64,000 nucleotides of DNA from Rhea pennata (Eukaryota; Chordata; Aves; Rheiformes; Rheidae): assembly GCF_028389875.1 (NCBI RefSeq), contig NC_084665.1, positions 6,139,501-6,203,500 of the forward strand. Reading direction: 5' to 3'. Below are positions 1 through 11,200 of this stretch, one piece after another. A model generated the notes under the pieces. The model was given only the letters and a program-made list of their open reading frames with translations. It did not search any database and had not been told where the DNA came from. The translations under genes were made by a program, and so were the position numbers. Positions within the stretch are counted from its first letter, which is position 1, and each line of letters opens with the position of its first letter.

Positions 1-212
1 TTCACTGGAATGGAAAGGTGGACTACTACGTTAGGCGTGCATTTGGGTAGAAAGCATCTCATATGGACACAGTAAGTTTTGGTACTGTTATCAGACCCAA
101 AAGCTGAATGAGCATGTTTAATGGGCCTTCTTATTTTTAGTTAGTGGATACAGCCACAACAGCAATCCTAAAGATCAGAAAGCAACCAGTCTCTCCTCTT
201 AACTTTTCCCAA

Positions 213-282
213 ATTACTTTTATTTGTACCTGGACAACGTAGTTTTCCAGTTCTACATTGTCCAGGTATAAATAAAAGTAAT
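213..282. repeat. Near-perfect inverted repeat, 30-bp arms, 10-bp loop
   Basis: The arm at 213-242 and the reverse complement of the arm at 253-282 agree at 28 of 30 positions. The loop is 243-252. The core of each arm contains CCTGGACAA or its complement, and the outer part is AT-rich. Of the two mismatches, one becomes a G-U wobble in plus-strand RNA and the other in minus-strand RNA. It lies in COMMD1 intron 1. It could be a miRNA-like or other small-RNA hairpin, or the remnant of a small palindromic transposable element; the sequence does not decide. Confidence 0.85.
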
Positions 283-2236
283 AGGGCCGTAACAAGCTAT
301 GGTTCAAAACAGAGTACCTTTCGAGCAACATTTCTCCACCCAGAAAAGCTGCAGAGCCAAAGATCTGCCTCACGGTCACACTACATCAAGATGACAGCTT
401 CAAGCCATTCGAGGTCCTACATGATATAGCATTTATATCCTGGACAGAAAACATAGAACAAAGTGTCCCAACAAAAACTGAATCCTCTCAGAAGAAACTT
501 TCATTTCAGAGCCCAAATTCAAGCGATCTGAAGGTGGGGTGAGACAAGGACGTTCTTTCACACTGGCATGATCAGCTTATTTTTGGAGCTGATAACGAGA
601 AGAGCACATTTGGAGTTGATAATGCGAACAACTCCCCCCTGCGGGGGAGAAAGAAGGAAGGCACTGCTTGGCAGCAAACTGTCAAACTCCAAAGATAAAA
701 CAAATCTCTGTTTTGCAGGAGGAAAAAAAAAAGGAAAAAAACAGGTGGAAGTGCTTTATGTTAGCCAGATCAGTGGACGGAGGTTACTCTGCTTTCAAAA
801 GCTCTGCCTCTCAGCCTTGCAGAAGCTTGGACTTGCAACAAAACAATGTAAAGGGCTCAGAACAACAAATGTTCATAGAGCCCTTCACCCGTGGGGAGAG
901 AGGGAAGAACAGCAGCTCTCCTACGCTAGGAAATGCAAGAATGTTTACTTCCCACAGCGCCTGGCAGTAGAAATCTTGAAGGCAGTTTGCTCACCGTTCG
1001 TTCTACTCTGATTTTTCACAGAAGGATAGATCCTTTCCATGAAAATCAGTAGTCTCCTCCTCGGCAGGCAGCAGCAGCAATGCTTTGGGACTCCCTCCCT
1101 TCGTGACAGAGGCAGCTTCAGCAGGCCAGGACTGCCGTCCCTGCCGGGAGGCGACGTCCTCAGAGACGACCCAGGACACCGGCCCTCATCAGCCTTCGCA
1201 GCATCTGAAGCACGCTGATGCTCCTCTAGAGCTTTTCACCCAGCGAGCAATTTTATCTGCAGGTGGCACCGAGTCTTCCTTCCCCACATGCCTTCAGATC
1301 AAGTTGTGATCACAAGGTTTCTTATTTAGTAGACATTTTCCAAAGGCATGAAGAAGAATAATCACTAGCAGTAACTGGGAGTTGCACAGTCTAGAAACAG
1401 TTTCAAGACCGAACTTGCATAAACCGTGCTTACTAGTGGCACCGTAGAGGCAAATAACAATGACAGCACCAGCCTCCGTGAAGCAAAACAGTCACAATCG
1501 TTAGAAAAATCCGGTGGAAAAAAACAGCATGACTTACAGTGAAAACAACCAAAGGAAGAGGACCAGGGTATGTTACACATGCAGTGTATACATAGAAGTT
1601 GGAAGCATTTTATATCCTGGATATCAAGCTTTCAGTTCTCTCATATTTCTTGTGTACAACGTGATTAATGTTGTACCAGTGAAACACCAGTATATTTACT
1701 GCTGACAGTAACACCCTCAATGTTTGCAGAAATACAAATAAAATATAATATTTAGACACCTCATGCTGAAATTTTATATCATTAGCCAGTGTACACTTTG
1801 GTCTGGAGCAGAACAGCAAACCAAAACACTTTAAGCACATTTAGGAAGCAGTCTTGCTCAATAAACTCAATAGCCTACTGCCACCAAAAGGAGAAGAGTG
1901 GAATTACTCCAGGTGCGAAGGAGAGTTTTGTTTGTTTGTTTTTTTTTTTTTTTTTAATCAGCGGAACAAATTCACCAAATTAAACTTACGTAACAGCAAA
2001 ACAAATGTAGTATTTTAATCAGGATGAAAACTCTTTGAGAAATAAAAACAGCAGGGGTGAGAACTTGCAGGAGCCGATCTTTCCCAATTTCCATATGTTT
2101 AGAAACCTTATGGAATAAGAGGCTATGAAGCAGAGGGTTAAAAGAATTGACAGAACACTGAAATGGTATGGTTGGTTCTCCAAGGCACATCTGCCTAGAG
2201 CTTTATTCCAGCTTCTAGGAAACAACAAGCACTAAG

Positions 2237-2274
2237 GAAAAAAAAAAAAAAAAAAAAAAAGAGAGAGAGAGAGA
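2237..2274. repeat. Poly(A) plus GA microsatellite
   Basis: A run of 24 A is followed directly by seven GA units. It is intronic to COMMD1. No LINE body was recognised next to it. Confidence 0.9.
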
Positions 2275-5200
2275 AAAATCACAACAGGTAAATGTAGCAG
2301 GATAACATTATTCCTCTACAAAATAAATCTGGCATTGTAGAAAGAGATCAGATTATTTATGCACATTCTGCAGAAAAATACACGTGGAAATGAAGAGAAA
2401 GAATGCTTCAGTGCTGAAAAACTGCCTAGTTTTATGACTGGAGAAGATAACTATTGTAAACACCAGTGGATTGATAAAAATATTGAGGGGGAAAAAAAGT
2501 GGTCACAGTTACAACAGACTAATAATCGGCATCTATTCCCTCCATCTTTGCAAGGTATCATCAGAACTTTTCAAAAGATAGAAGAATCATCACTTGAGCA
2601 TGACATAATGAAATAAAAGTCCTTACATAAAGCAGTATTGCTGCATACCACATAGGGAGAGGAAAACAAGGAGCATCAACACAACTGTTCCACCTTGAAT
2701 GAGCAAAAGACCAGTATCCGAAAGAGCAGTAAAGCTCAGAGTAGAAATGCTTCTCCTGGTGGGGTAATTTTACAAATGAAGTAATTTTGCCAAAAAAAGG
2801 TCTCTTATCTGCCCTCCTCATAAGCTTTTGTGTAAGCTTGATGATGAAATATGTTCAGCGACTGATAAACTGCAACACACACACACACATATAAAGGATT
2901 ACTGATTTAAGCATTCAGTTTCTTCCTCCATAAGAAAAATGTTACAAGGTCCTTTAACCCTATCTAGGTGATCCTTAAGAAAGGACAAAATTACGGTGCA
3001 TCATTATCTTTCAGTAGCAAACTGAACTACACCCAGCTCGCAAACAGCTTTTTCCATTACGCACTTCGTCCACAAACGAAGTATGAATAGGAAAGAAAGC
3101 AGCTGTAAGTAGTAAATTATCAAGACAGCATTTATAAATATAAAACCAAAACTACTCTATAATCAAGTCAGGGAAAAACAAACATTTTAATGCTTACTGC
3201 TGCAGTAAACGTGATACAGTTTTGCAGCTCTTATTTATCTCCAGTGAAACTACTTTTTTTTGGGGGGGGGGGTTATTGTGTTTTCCACATGTGTAATACA
3301 GAAGGGTACATGAAAGCCCTTCACCTGATTACACTAATTTTTAATATATGCAAATAGTTACCTTACGCTTGGACTGACTGGTGTTAAGGGGATTACTATT
3401 CAGAAGGCACGAAGTACTAGAGAAATTAGATGGTCACAAGGGTAACGAATCTCCCTGCTTCTAAGCATCAAGTGACTGCAGATGTGTGTCAAGAGAGAAA
3501 TTCCGCAGAAGTCAGGCACGAGGCATTGCTCATCCCTTGCCGTCAGGTGTTTACACTCCTTCTATAGTCAACACAGGACAATACAAAGCATCTAAACTAG
3601 CCACCTACCTTTCCTTTCGACTACACAAGGAGGCCGGGCTCCTAAATGGGGTAACTGAAATTAAATGGTATCATTACCTCCCCAAAGAACATTTTGGTGC
3701 AATTAGGTTATCATCATCAATGGAGACATAAAAGTCACCTGCCTTCTTCTGCACTCCAAGTGCAGATCACTGGCACAAAAAGGCAATGGCCTGCATGAAC
3801 AAGCACTCTGGCTTCCTATCATTATTCTGCTGTTCGCTTCCCTACATCGACACCCAGAGGAGGAAGCTAAAGATAAACCACACAAACAAAACACAAACAT
3901 CGCTGTTAATGCTCTAATTACGCAGGATATTTACCACGAATTAAATCCAGCAGGAGCTGTGGAAACACCGCCATCCAAGACATGGAAGACCAAAGACTGA
4001 GATGATATACACACGAAGAATCACTTTTGAAGTTTGTTATTGTTTTTGCTACAGCAGACCCAAAATAATACAACAAAACACCCCCACATTTTAATTCACA
4101 CAAATACTGAAAGTATGCCAGGCAGCTCTCTGAAGTACACAAGTATCTCTTCTATGGTTAAGTAACTCGTAGGGCTAAGAGGACTGTGCCCTCATTCTCT
4201 CCCTCCTGCCACGTTCAAACAAAGGGAAACAGCTCACACCATATTTTCTGTCGATTTTCAGATGAGTCGGTTCACGTCACGGACTGAGATTTGTTAGCCA
4301 GCGATGAGAACTGACAAGGAGGTACCACAAATAATAGCTAGGATGTGGATGTTTCCATCAGGGAGACAGAGGAAGAGAAAATTAAGTTTAAGCCTCCTTT
4401 TCTCCAAACAGACACGAAAGAAAGGGCCCTCCAAATGACCAGAAAGTCAAAAAGATTTTTTTCCCCCCTGGATACTCTAGAATTAAGTTTCTGAAAGAAT
4501 CCACCGTACTTTGATGTTATTTCCCCTAAGTGACCCACTAGAGAGTAGCAGCCTAAAGCATTCTTATCCATATATACTCAACACGAAGTTGTGTCTGGAC
4601 AAAGTAGTTTGTCTACTGCCTAGCTCAAAACTTCAACATCTAAGCAGACTGAACAGCATAAAACGTGGTAATTCCCCAGGAATTTCATCCATAAGGAGAT
4701 GAGTTGAACATTAGGCATGAAGATCATGAGACACACCTGGTAACTGTGAGATGCTATTTTATGTTGGAAGGCACAACTTGGAAAAGCACACTTGTTACCC
4801 ATTTGGGTTACCAAAGCAGCTCATGAAGAATGTAGCACATCACCATCCTCCTAACTTAGGAGCCTGTTATTACAACAGTGGGGAAATATCCAGTAATTTT
4901 AATCATCTATGTTTTCTGGGGCCTGAATTACATCCAAAACAGTTTGGACAAAGACATCTCAACAGTACTTGAATAGCAGCTGTCTTTCAGATAGAAAGGA
5001 AAAAAAAAGAAAACAAAACAGAACGCCCACAGACAGTACCACTCATCGTAAGTCTTTGTGGTTCAGCCAATAATAATCTTTCCAGTTTTCAAGGTAGCCT
5101 CTGAATCCAATCATTAAAGAAACAGTAAAATCTTCATAAAGGCAGAAAGTAAGTGCTAACATCCTCACCAAATTCCAACTCTATCGACTACACTTTGCCA

Positions 5201-6071
5201 GTCTAAGTCTTTTTTTCTTTTTTTTCCCTCTGGATGTAACACTGTCTTTTCTTCTGGTCTCAAATACAGTGTTTTGGCTGAGGAACTGTCTCCTTTCAGG
5301 GATGGCTGCTGTCTACAGAGCCACATGCGTGAGCACCAGGAAAATAAAGCCTGCACTGCATCTGGGGATTATTTATATGAAGTTATTGTTTATCTGAAGT
5401 TACCATACTGCATTAAAATAAGTGAGAAAATACTTTGCTAGTTTGCTAGTTATCTTGCACATCTCCCAGAGTTAAGATACCTCAGAAAAAAACAGTAATA
5501 AAAACAAGCAAGCCAAACAAAAAAAGAAATATAATCCTCAGGTCAGAAAAAAACGACTACCAGAGAAGGGGAGAAAGAACAGCCCAGTAAAACTGAGCTT
5601 ACACAGATTTAGAGCTGAAAATAATTTAAAAAAAACAAAAGCAAAAAGTGAATCAAGAATTGAACAGGATCAACAGCAAAATGCTGAAATATCCCAAACA
5701 GTGAGTAATTAGATGCAACCAAAACACATAACAGGAAAAAAAATGAATATAGGAAGTACTAGCTTCTTTTTATATATAAATATGATACAGCAGAAAGTCA
5801 TTTTTGCAGTGACTCTTTGTAAGAAAAATAAAATACGCGTGCTAACTTTCGATCTTGTGACTGAAAAACGCAGCCCCGCAGCTAAATGCAGGCGACGCCA
5901 TTTACTTTTAATCCGACGTTTTCCCACTACAGAGACGAACGTACCGCAGCCCCCCGGGTCCCGCACAAGACTGTACCCCCGGAGAGAAAAGGGGGCGCAC
6001 ACGGAGCGGTCCGCAGCAGCAGCACACACCGCTCGCTGCCAGAGCGGCGGGCGCCTCCCGCCGCAACGGCC

Positions 6072-6090
6072 GGGGGGGGGGGGGGGGGGG
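6072..6090. repeat. Uninterrupted G19 tract
   Basis: Nineteen consecutive G on the plus strand lie 41-59 bp inside COMMD1 intron 1, just past the exon 1 splice donor. The nascent COMMD1 transcript would carry C19 and the template strand G19. Such a tract could form a G-quadruplex or i-motif and is prone to length variation and sequencing error. Confidence 0.85.
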
Positions 6091-6131
6091 AGAACCGGCC
6101 GCCGCCGCCCCCGGCCCGCCCCGGCCGCTAC

Positions 6132-6326
6132 CTGCAGCAGGCCGCCCATCTTGGCGCGCAGCGCCCGGAACTCCTCCGGAGCCGCCTCGGGGTAGAGCTG
6201 CCCGCGCAGCAGCTCCTCCGTGATGCCCTCCTTGCCGTAGTAGGCGGCCTGGGCGATGCCGCCGAGGAGGGCGCTCAGCGGCCTCCCACCCTCGGGCGGC
6301 GGCGGCTGCTGCTCCGCCGCCGCCAT
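6132..6326 (-). CDS. COMMD1: COMMD1 exon 1 (N-terminal 65 residues; gene continues off the left edge)
   Basis: COMMD1 is a subunit of the COMMD-CCDC22-CCDC93 (Commander) complex, which works in endosomal recycling, copper handling and NF-kB turnover. The exon encodes 65 residues beginning MAAAEQQPPPPEGG. Seen in sequence and matching recalled human COMMD1: a GGRPLSALL stretch (human GGKPLSGLL), ITEELLRGQLYPE near residues 36-48 (human ITEELLRSQLYPE), then PEEFRALRAKMGGLL. This is the helical N-terminal domain. The N-terminus is slightly longer than human because of a glutamine/proline insertion. The exon ends at a CAG|GTAGCG donor in phase 0. The start codon is embedded in a TISU/YY1 element and is preceded by a perfect 3 x 31 bp repeat. 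The COMM domain exons lie beyond position 1. CRLS1 lies upstream in the same orientation. Confidence 0.93.
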
Positions 6327-6330
6327 CTTG
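6319..6330 (-). promoter_or_regulatory. COMMD1: TISU/YY1 element over the COMMD1 start codon
   Basis: The minus strand reads CAAGATGGCGGC, a full match to the TISU consensus SAASATGGCGGC and to the YY1 core, with the COMMD1 ATG (6326-6324) inside it. In known genes this element marks YY1-dependent transcription starts with very short 5' UTRs and scanning-free initiation. The inference is that COMMD1 transcription starts only about 5-30 nt upstream. Confidence 0.8.
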
Positions 6331-6363
6331 CGGGGGGAGGGACGGCCGCCACCGCCCTCCCCC

Positions 6364-6456
6364 GGGCCGGGACTACAAGTACGGCGGCCGCGCGGGGCCG
6401 GGACTACAAGTACGGCGGCCGCGCGGGGCCGGGACTACAAGTACGGCGGCCGCGCG
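6364..6456. repeat. Perfect 3 x 31 bp tandem repeat in the COMMD1 promoter
   Basis: Three identical 31-bp units lie at 6364-6394, 6395-6425 and 6426-6456. Each contains GGGACTACAAGT and GCGGCCGC. The array begins 38 bp upstream of the COMMD1 ATG. With the short 5' UTR implied by the TISU element it would sit in the core or proximal promoter, so copy number could change the number of factor-binding sites. Confidence 0.95.
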
Positions 6457-6607
6457 GGAGGCGAGGAAGAGGACGCGAGAGGGCGAAGTAGCGCGCAGGA
6501 GGCGACGGAGAAACTCTGCTCTTGGCCGGGTAACAGTAAACAAACGTCGAGTACCGAACAAATGCGGGAAGAAACATAAAACCAGCAGCTCTGCCATCTA
6601 GAAGAAT

Positions 6608-6613
6608 TTTATT
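6608..6613 (-). terminator. CRLS1: Candidate distal poly(A) signal of CRLS1
   Basis: AATAAA on the minus strand is followed by T/G-rich sequence. It would give CRLS1 a 3' UTR of about 1.65 kb, ending less than 300 bp before the COMMD1 start codon. The region between 6614 and 8261 is AT-rich, has no recognised coding exon, and looks like 3' UTR. Other minus-strand AATAAA copies near 7284, 7990 and 8040 could be used instead. Confidence 0.4.
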
Positions 6614-8261
6614 TAACACAGAGACCGTGGCATACGCCACGAAGTAATTACACATCCGACTCGCTCTGAACACGAGCTGCGACAGCCGTACCAACACACG
6701 CCACCACGGACCCTTTGCTGGCCAGTAATTTTTCCATTCCCTGCCCATTTCAGGCAATGTTTCTGATTGATTTGAAAAAAAAAGAAAACAGAAAACCCTA
6801 CCAAACAGGAATGACCCGACTGGACACAATCAACCTCTGCGTGCTAAGCTATGCTCTTGAAGAAATGGTGTTCAGTTCTAAGAAATACTCAGGCATTTCT
6901 GAGAAACAACATACGATTTGCACTGTATCCCTTTGATGCAAGACTCAACGTAGCTCACAAAACACCGAGATTGCTAAGAAGCTAGTACTAATAAAAAAAA
7001 AATCAAACTTTTTTTCTGTGCACCGCTCTGTACAAGTTTAAATATAAAAATTATTAAAATATTTTGTATATACAAGCATACACAGTCACAAAAAAGACTG
7101 TGTGCTCTCAAAAGAGATGTCTACAATAAATTTTCTTCTCCTAGTATACTGGCATCATATACCACCCAGTTTCAATTATTTAAGCCCTTCAGTTGCGCTC
7201 AATTCTATGTCATGCAAGATTTAATCACACACGGCTCTAAATTATAAAACATAAGTTATTATGATCAACATGATCTGTTCTGCCTAGTAATTTATTCCGT
7301 ACCTTTCTGTGAGTAGAGAACAGGCAAAGAACATATGTGACTTGCCACTGTCAGAGCAGGACCACAGTACACCTCTTGAAGCTAGAGATACAGGAAAAAA
7401 TAACAGTATGTGCATGCATCTCTAAGTTTCTTCCAATCTTTCCATTAATTTGGACAATATTTGAAGTGTCCTTTTCCCCCAATGGCATTACACAGCCTTT
7501 TTAGAAGCTTTAAAGAAACTGGAGATACAATTGTTTTTTTAATCTCTAGAAATTATTAGTCTAATGTGAGGAACACACGTCCACATCTAATTTGAGTAAA
7601 GACTCATCACGGCACAACTAACCATTCTGAGACTCAATCTCTTCTTTGATGAGTACCATTATCTTCCACTACTATTAAAAAAAACGAGGGGGGGACGTAA
7701 CTTCTATATGAATTATCTGTATCACCACAGACTATGAAGTAAAACCTGCTAACATTCCAGTTCAAATTTCTGAAGATACTATTTCTTGATGCCATGTTGT
7801 CTTCTGCAGCAAGCTGGAGGAGGTCGCAGGTCCTAACAAGCAATGCCACTTGACTGACTTAGGTTGAGGCACTAAGACAAAGTTGTTCTTAAAAATGCTT
7901 TTTCTACTCTGATCTCAGTCTGTGCAGTGCTTTGCCAAAAAAAAAAGCTGGTGAAAAGTGCTTATTTCTAACTTCTGAAAACAGTAAGATTTATTCAAAA
8001 TGCACATGGTAGCAACCAATAACCTGTCTTTAAGGATATTATTTATTTGTTTTTGTAAACAATCTTATTTTTAAACAAATTAAAAATACATTGAAAAATC
8101 TGTCTCTATATATATACACAGTACTCATTCAAACTTCATTTCATTGTGATGCCATGGTTTAAGCAGAAAAACAGAGTTCTTTATCCAAAATCCAGTCATT
8201 ACAACCATCTTCTGCAGTACAGCAAACAATGCTGCCACGACACGGTCCTTTCAGAAATACT

Positions 8262-11200
8262 TCATTTGTTATTTATCACCTGAACTGTTTTTCGGCCATA
8301 GTAGTAATAGCTATATGCAGACGATACCGTTGTGAAAGCTGTGATGCACCTTTGGGGAAAACAATTCCTGTAAGTCATTTGAGTCTACATATGACAATCA
8401 AAAGTTACATTTTTAAGTGTCTTCTCTATTGTTCACCACACACCCTGTCACTGGCCACTACAGATATGGAGTTTAGGGTTTACGGTTTAGGTACTGAAAT
8501 TCAGTGCTAAGCAGAGGATTAAATAAACAAACTGTCACTCAGTGATCTGTAGCGTGCTTCCATTTAATTACATGCAAGACTGAATTTTTATCAAATTAAC
8601 ACTTGTTTGAGAAAGGGAGGACAAAGATCTGTTCCAGTGTTTGTAGCCTACAGAGTTTTTATCAGCTTGAGAACGGACTGATAAGAAACGATTCCTTGGT
8701 AGTAGGGTAGATGAGCATTCAAATAATACAAGACTTGATTTATGGTTATTTTAACATGTTCCAAAGCGAAGGCAAAAGTTTTGGCTTTGGTCTGTTTTGT
8801 TCCCTTCCCAGACGCTAGGTTAGAACCATATAAATTTCTAAGTTAGCAACGCTCCTTTGTGTCAAAGGCTATGCCGTTCAGGTGTGAGGCACTACTAAGT
8901 CCTGCCCCTCCGTTACCGCTGCCATCACTGAACACACAGTCAGACTCATCCACTTCAGTTTTTTGAGGGTATTTATAGAGTATCCTAATAAGTTACACCT
9001 AGCATTTCTGTATTACTCACTATATGTTTACTCTCTCATAGAGTCCCAGCGCAGGAGCAAGGTAAGTGTCTTTCACAGATGCAATTCCAGATTTTGGCTT
9101 TCCAAAGGATGAAAAACACATTGACTGTTAAGATAAAGGTTCCTAGCTCCTTAAAAGCTTTGTTTTTTTAAAAGACAAACAAAATTGGATCTTCCACTAT
9201 GTTAATCTAAGTTACTAACTCATTTTGCCATCTGCTGCTCAGCCTCCTTATTCTGTACCCTTACAGAACTGTTGTTGCAGCTTGTTAATGCTGCAATTGT
9301 TAAGTTCTTCAATGGCAACAGTAAAAAGACAGGCCATTATTTAAAGAAGCACACTTCCGTATGCCTGTTTTCTTATGATCCCTTCCCTCACTTCCTGCAG
9401 TCTAGCAGAAACCACTGATTTCTTCAGATGCTTTCCAAAGAGGCTTCAGAAGTCTAGCTCTCAAGACAGCAGGTCTTGAAGCACAGTTGTCAAGCCAGCA
9501 TAAAGCAAATTAAAGCAAAATTAAGAAAATACCTCCCGTCCTGTTTTTTTTTTTGGTTGGTTGGTTGGTTGGTTTTTTTACAGATACCAAGACTGCTTTC
9601 TCTAGAACATTCATAGCTTGAATAAACAAACAAACTATATAGTCTTTCTTCTCATTTTCTTCTTTTATACTAATATGAATGTACACTTTGATACTGCTAT
9701 GTCTATTCTTAAGACTTGTTTCTTAGCTGTTGTTCCTGGATTCTGACTAGTTTTTATTTGACTACTTTCTCCTTGTACAGTAAATTAAATACCCCCCCCA
9801 AAAAAAATCTAATTCCTATGTCAGTCAAGAATAAATTTCAAAGAACAAAGCAGTATGGGCTTATGCTATCATCTGGCCATAGCTTTTTGTTCCATACAAT
9901 CAGCATTATTCACAATTGCCAGTTTCTTTAGGAGTACATTAAATTACATTAAATTATGTGAAAAAGATGAAGGAGAAATTACCATAATGTCTGCAGATAT
10001 ATGCTGTCCACATAATTGAAAACAGGAGCTGCTAAAGAAGCTGCCACCAAAATTAGCTGAACGGCAGTGTTCATCTGATAAAAACAAAAGTAGAAATACA
10101 ACAAAAATGAAGTGTATCATGCAATGAAAATCAATATATACTTTTCTTATTTAAGTATCAGTCTGTATACAGAAAAAAAACCCAAAGCATTGGTTGCTTT
10201 TTTGCAAACCATTTGCAAAAAAATGCGAATTTTTACAAAAAAAATCCGTTTTTTAGAAGAAAGCATTTCTAATGAAACATCCTGCCTACTTAAAATTAGC
10301 ATGTGCTCTGGCAGCGTACACTGTTGAAGCTCTTTCAGGATTTAAGTTGCCTCCAAATTAGCTGACAATACTTTGAAACTGCACTTGACAAAATAAGAAC
10401 GTTTCATAGCAGTGAACAAACTCCCAACCAAACTGCACACCATTGCAAGTACACTGAGCAATTACCTTTTGTAATGACTTATTACTCTTACCTTGCTAAT
10501 GAATGTTGGTTTTAACTGGGCAGTAGCATAACAGGGGTTAAAATACCTACTCAGTGTTCTCTGTTGGGGAAGAAAAAAAAAGGGAATTCTAGTATATTCA
10601 ATTTGAGAAACATCTTCACATGATACTGAATACAAGTCAATTGCAATACTAAAGAATTATACCCCTACTGCTCTTATATAAGGAAGAAAAAAAAAACTCA
10701 TCAGTAACTGCATCGTTTATGAAACCCATTTCATGAAATACAATTCTGCTATTAATTTATTTGACAAGAGAACAAGAACAATGTTTTATCTTAGACTATT
10801 CACCTAAGTTTTGAACAACTATCCAATCTCATGAAGAAAATCTCTTGGCTCCAATTTTGTTAAGTGCTGTGTCTTATTCATTCTATATACACATAAAAAT
10901 ATGGAAAAATCTAGTCAGAAGAACTTAATTACATGTCCATGCAATTTTGTTTAATGCTACACACTTACCGGTGGAGAAAGAGTTTTGTATCGCACATAAA
11001 AAACAGCAGCAATGAGCGCTACATCCCTCAGAATAATCATGGAAGTGAGTGAAACTGAAAAAATATAAGCCAAGAACATTTGGTGAAAAAACATGGCCAA
11101 AATTAAAAAAAAAAAAAAAAAAAAAAAAACCACATACACAAAACATGAAGCAAGAAACAGTCTCTCTCTACTTACTATGACTGAGTTTATGAGTTTTATG

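Larger units (their letters stand above)
1..6131 (-). other. COMMD1: COMMD1 intron 1 (partial), no coding exon recognised
   Basis: This is the part of COMMD1 intron 1 that falls inside the window. I looked on the minus strand for the later COMMD1 exons (COMM domain) and found nothing that resembles them. It holds AT-rich intronic DNA with simple repeats: a T-rich tract near 1926-1955, an A24 run followed by GA repeats at 2237-2274, a short CA repeat near 2875-2889 and a T8G11 tract at 3254-3272. There is a striking hairpin at 213-282 and a G19 tract at 6072-6090. The short ORFs here look like chance. Confidence 0.7.

Noticed and set aside
2836-2870. ATGATGA...CTGAT resembling snoRNA C and D boxes
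   Set aside because: The spacing is far too short for a C/D snoRNA and there is no terminal stem.
5886-6597. Plus-strand ORFs across COMMD1 exon 1 containing DYKYGGRAGPG-type repeats
   Set aside because: They arise from the 31-bp promoter repeat and high G+C. The DYK similarity to an epitope tag is coincidence and not a sign of vector sequence.
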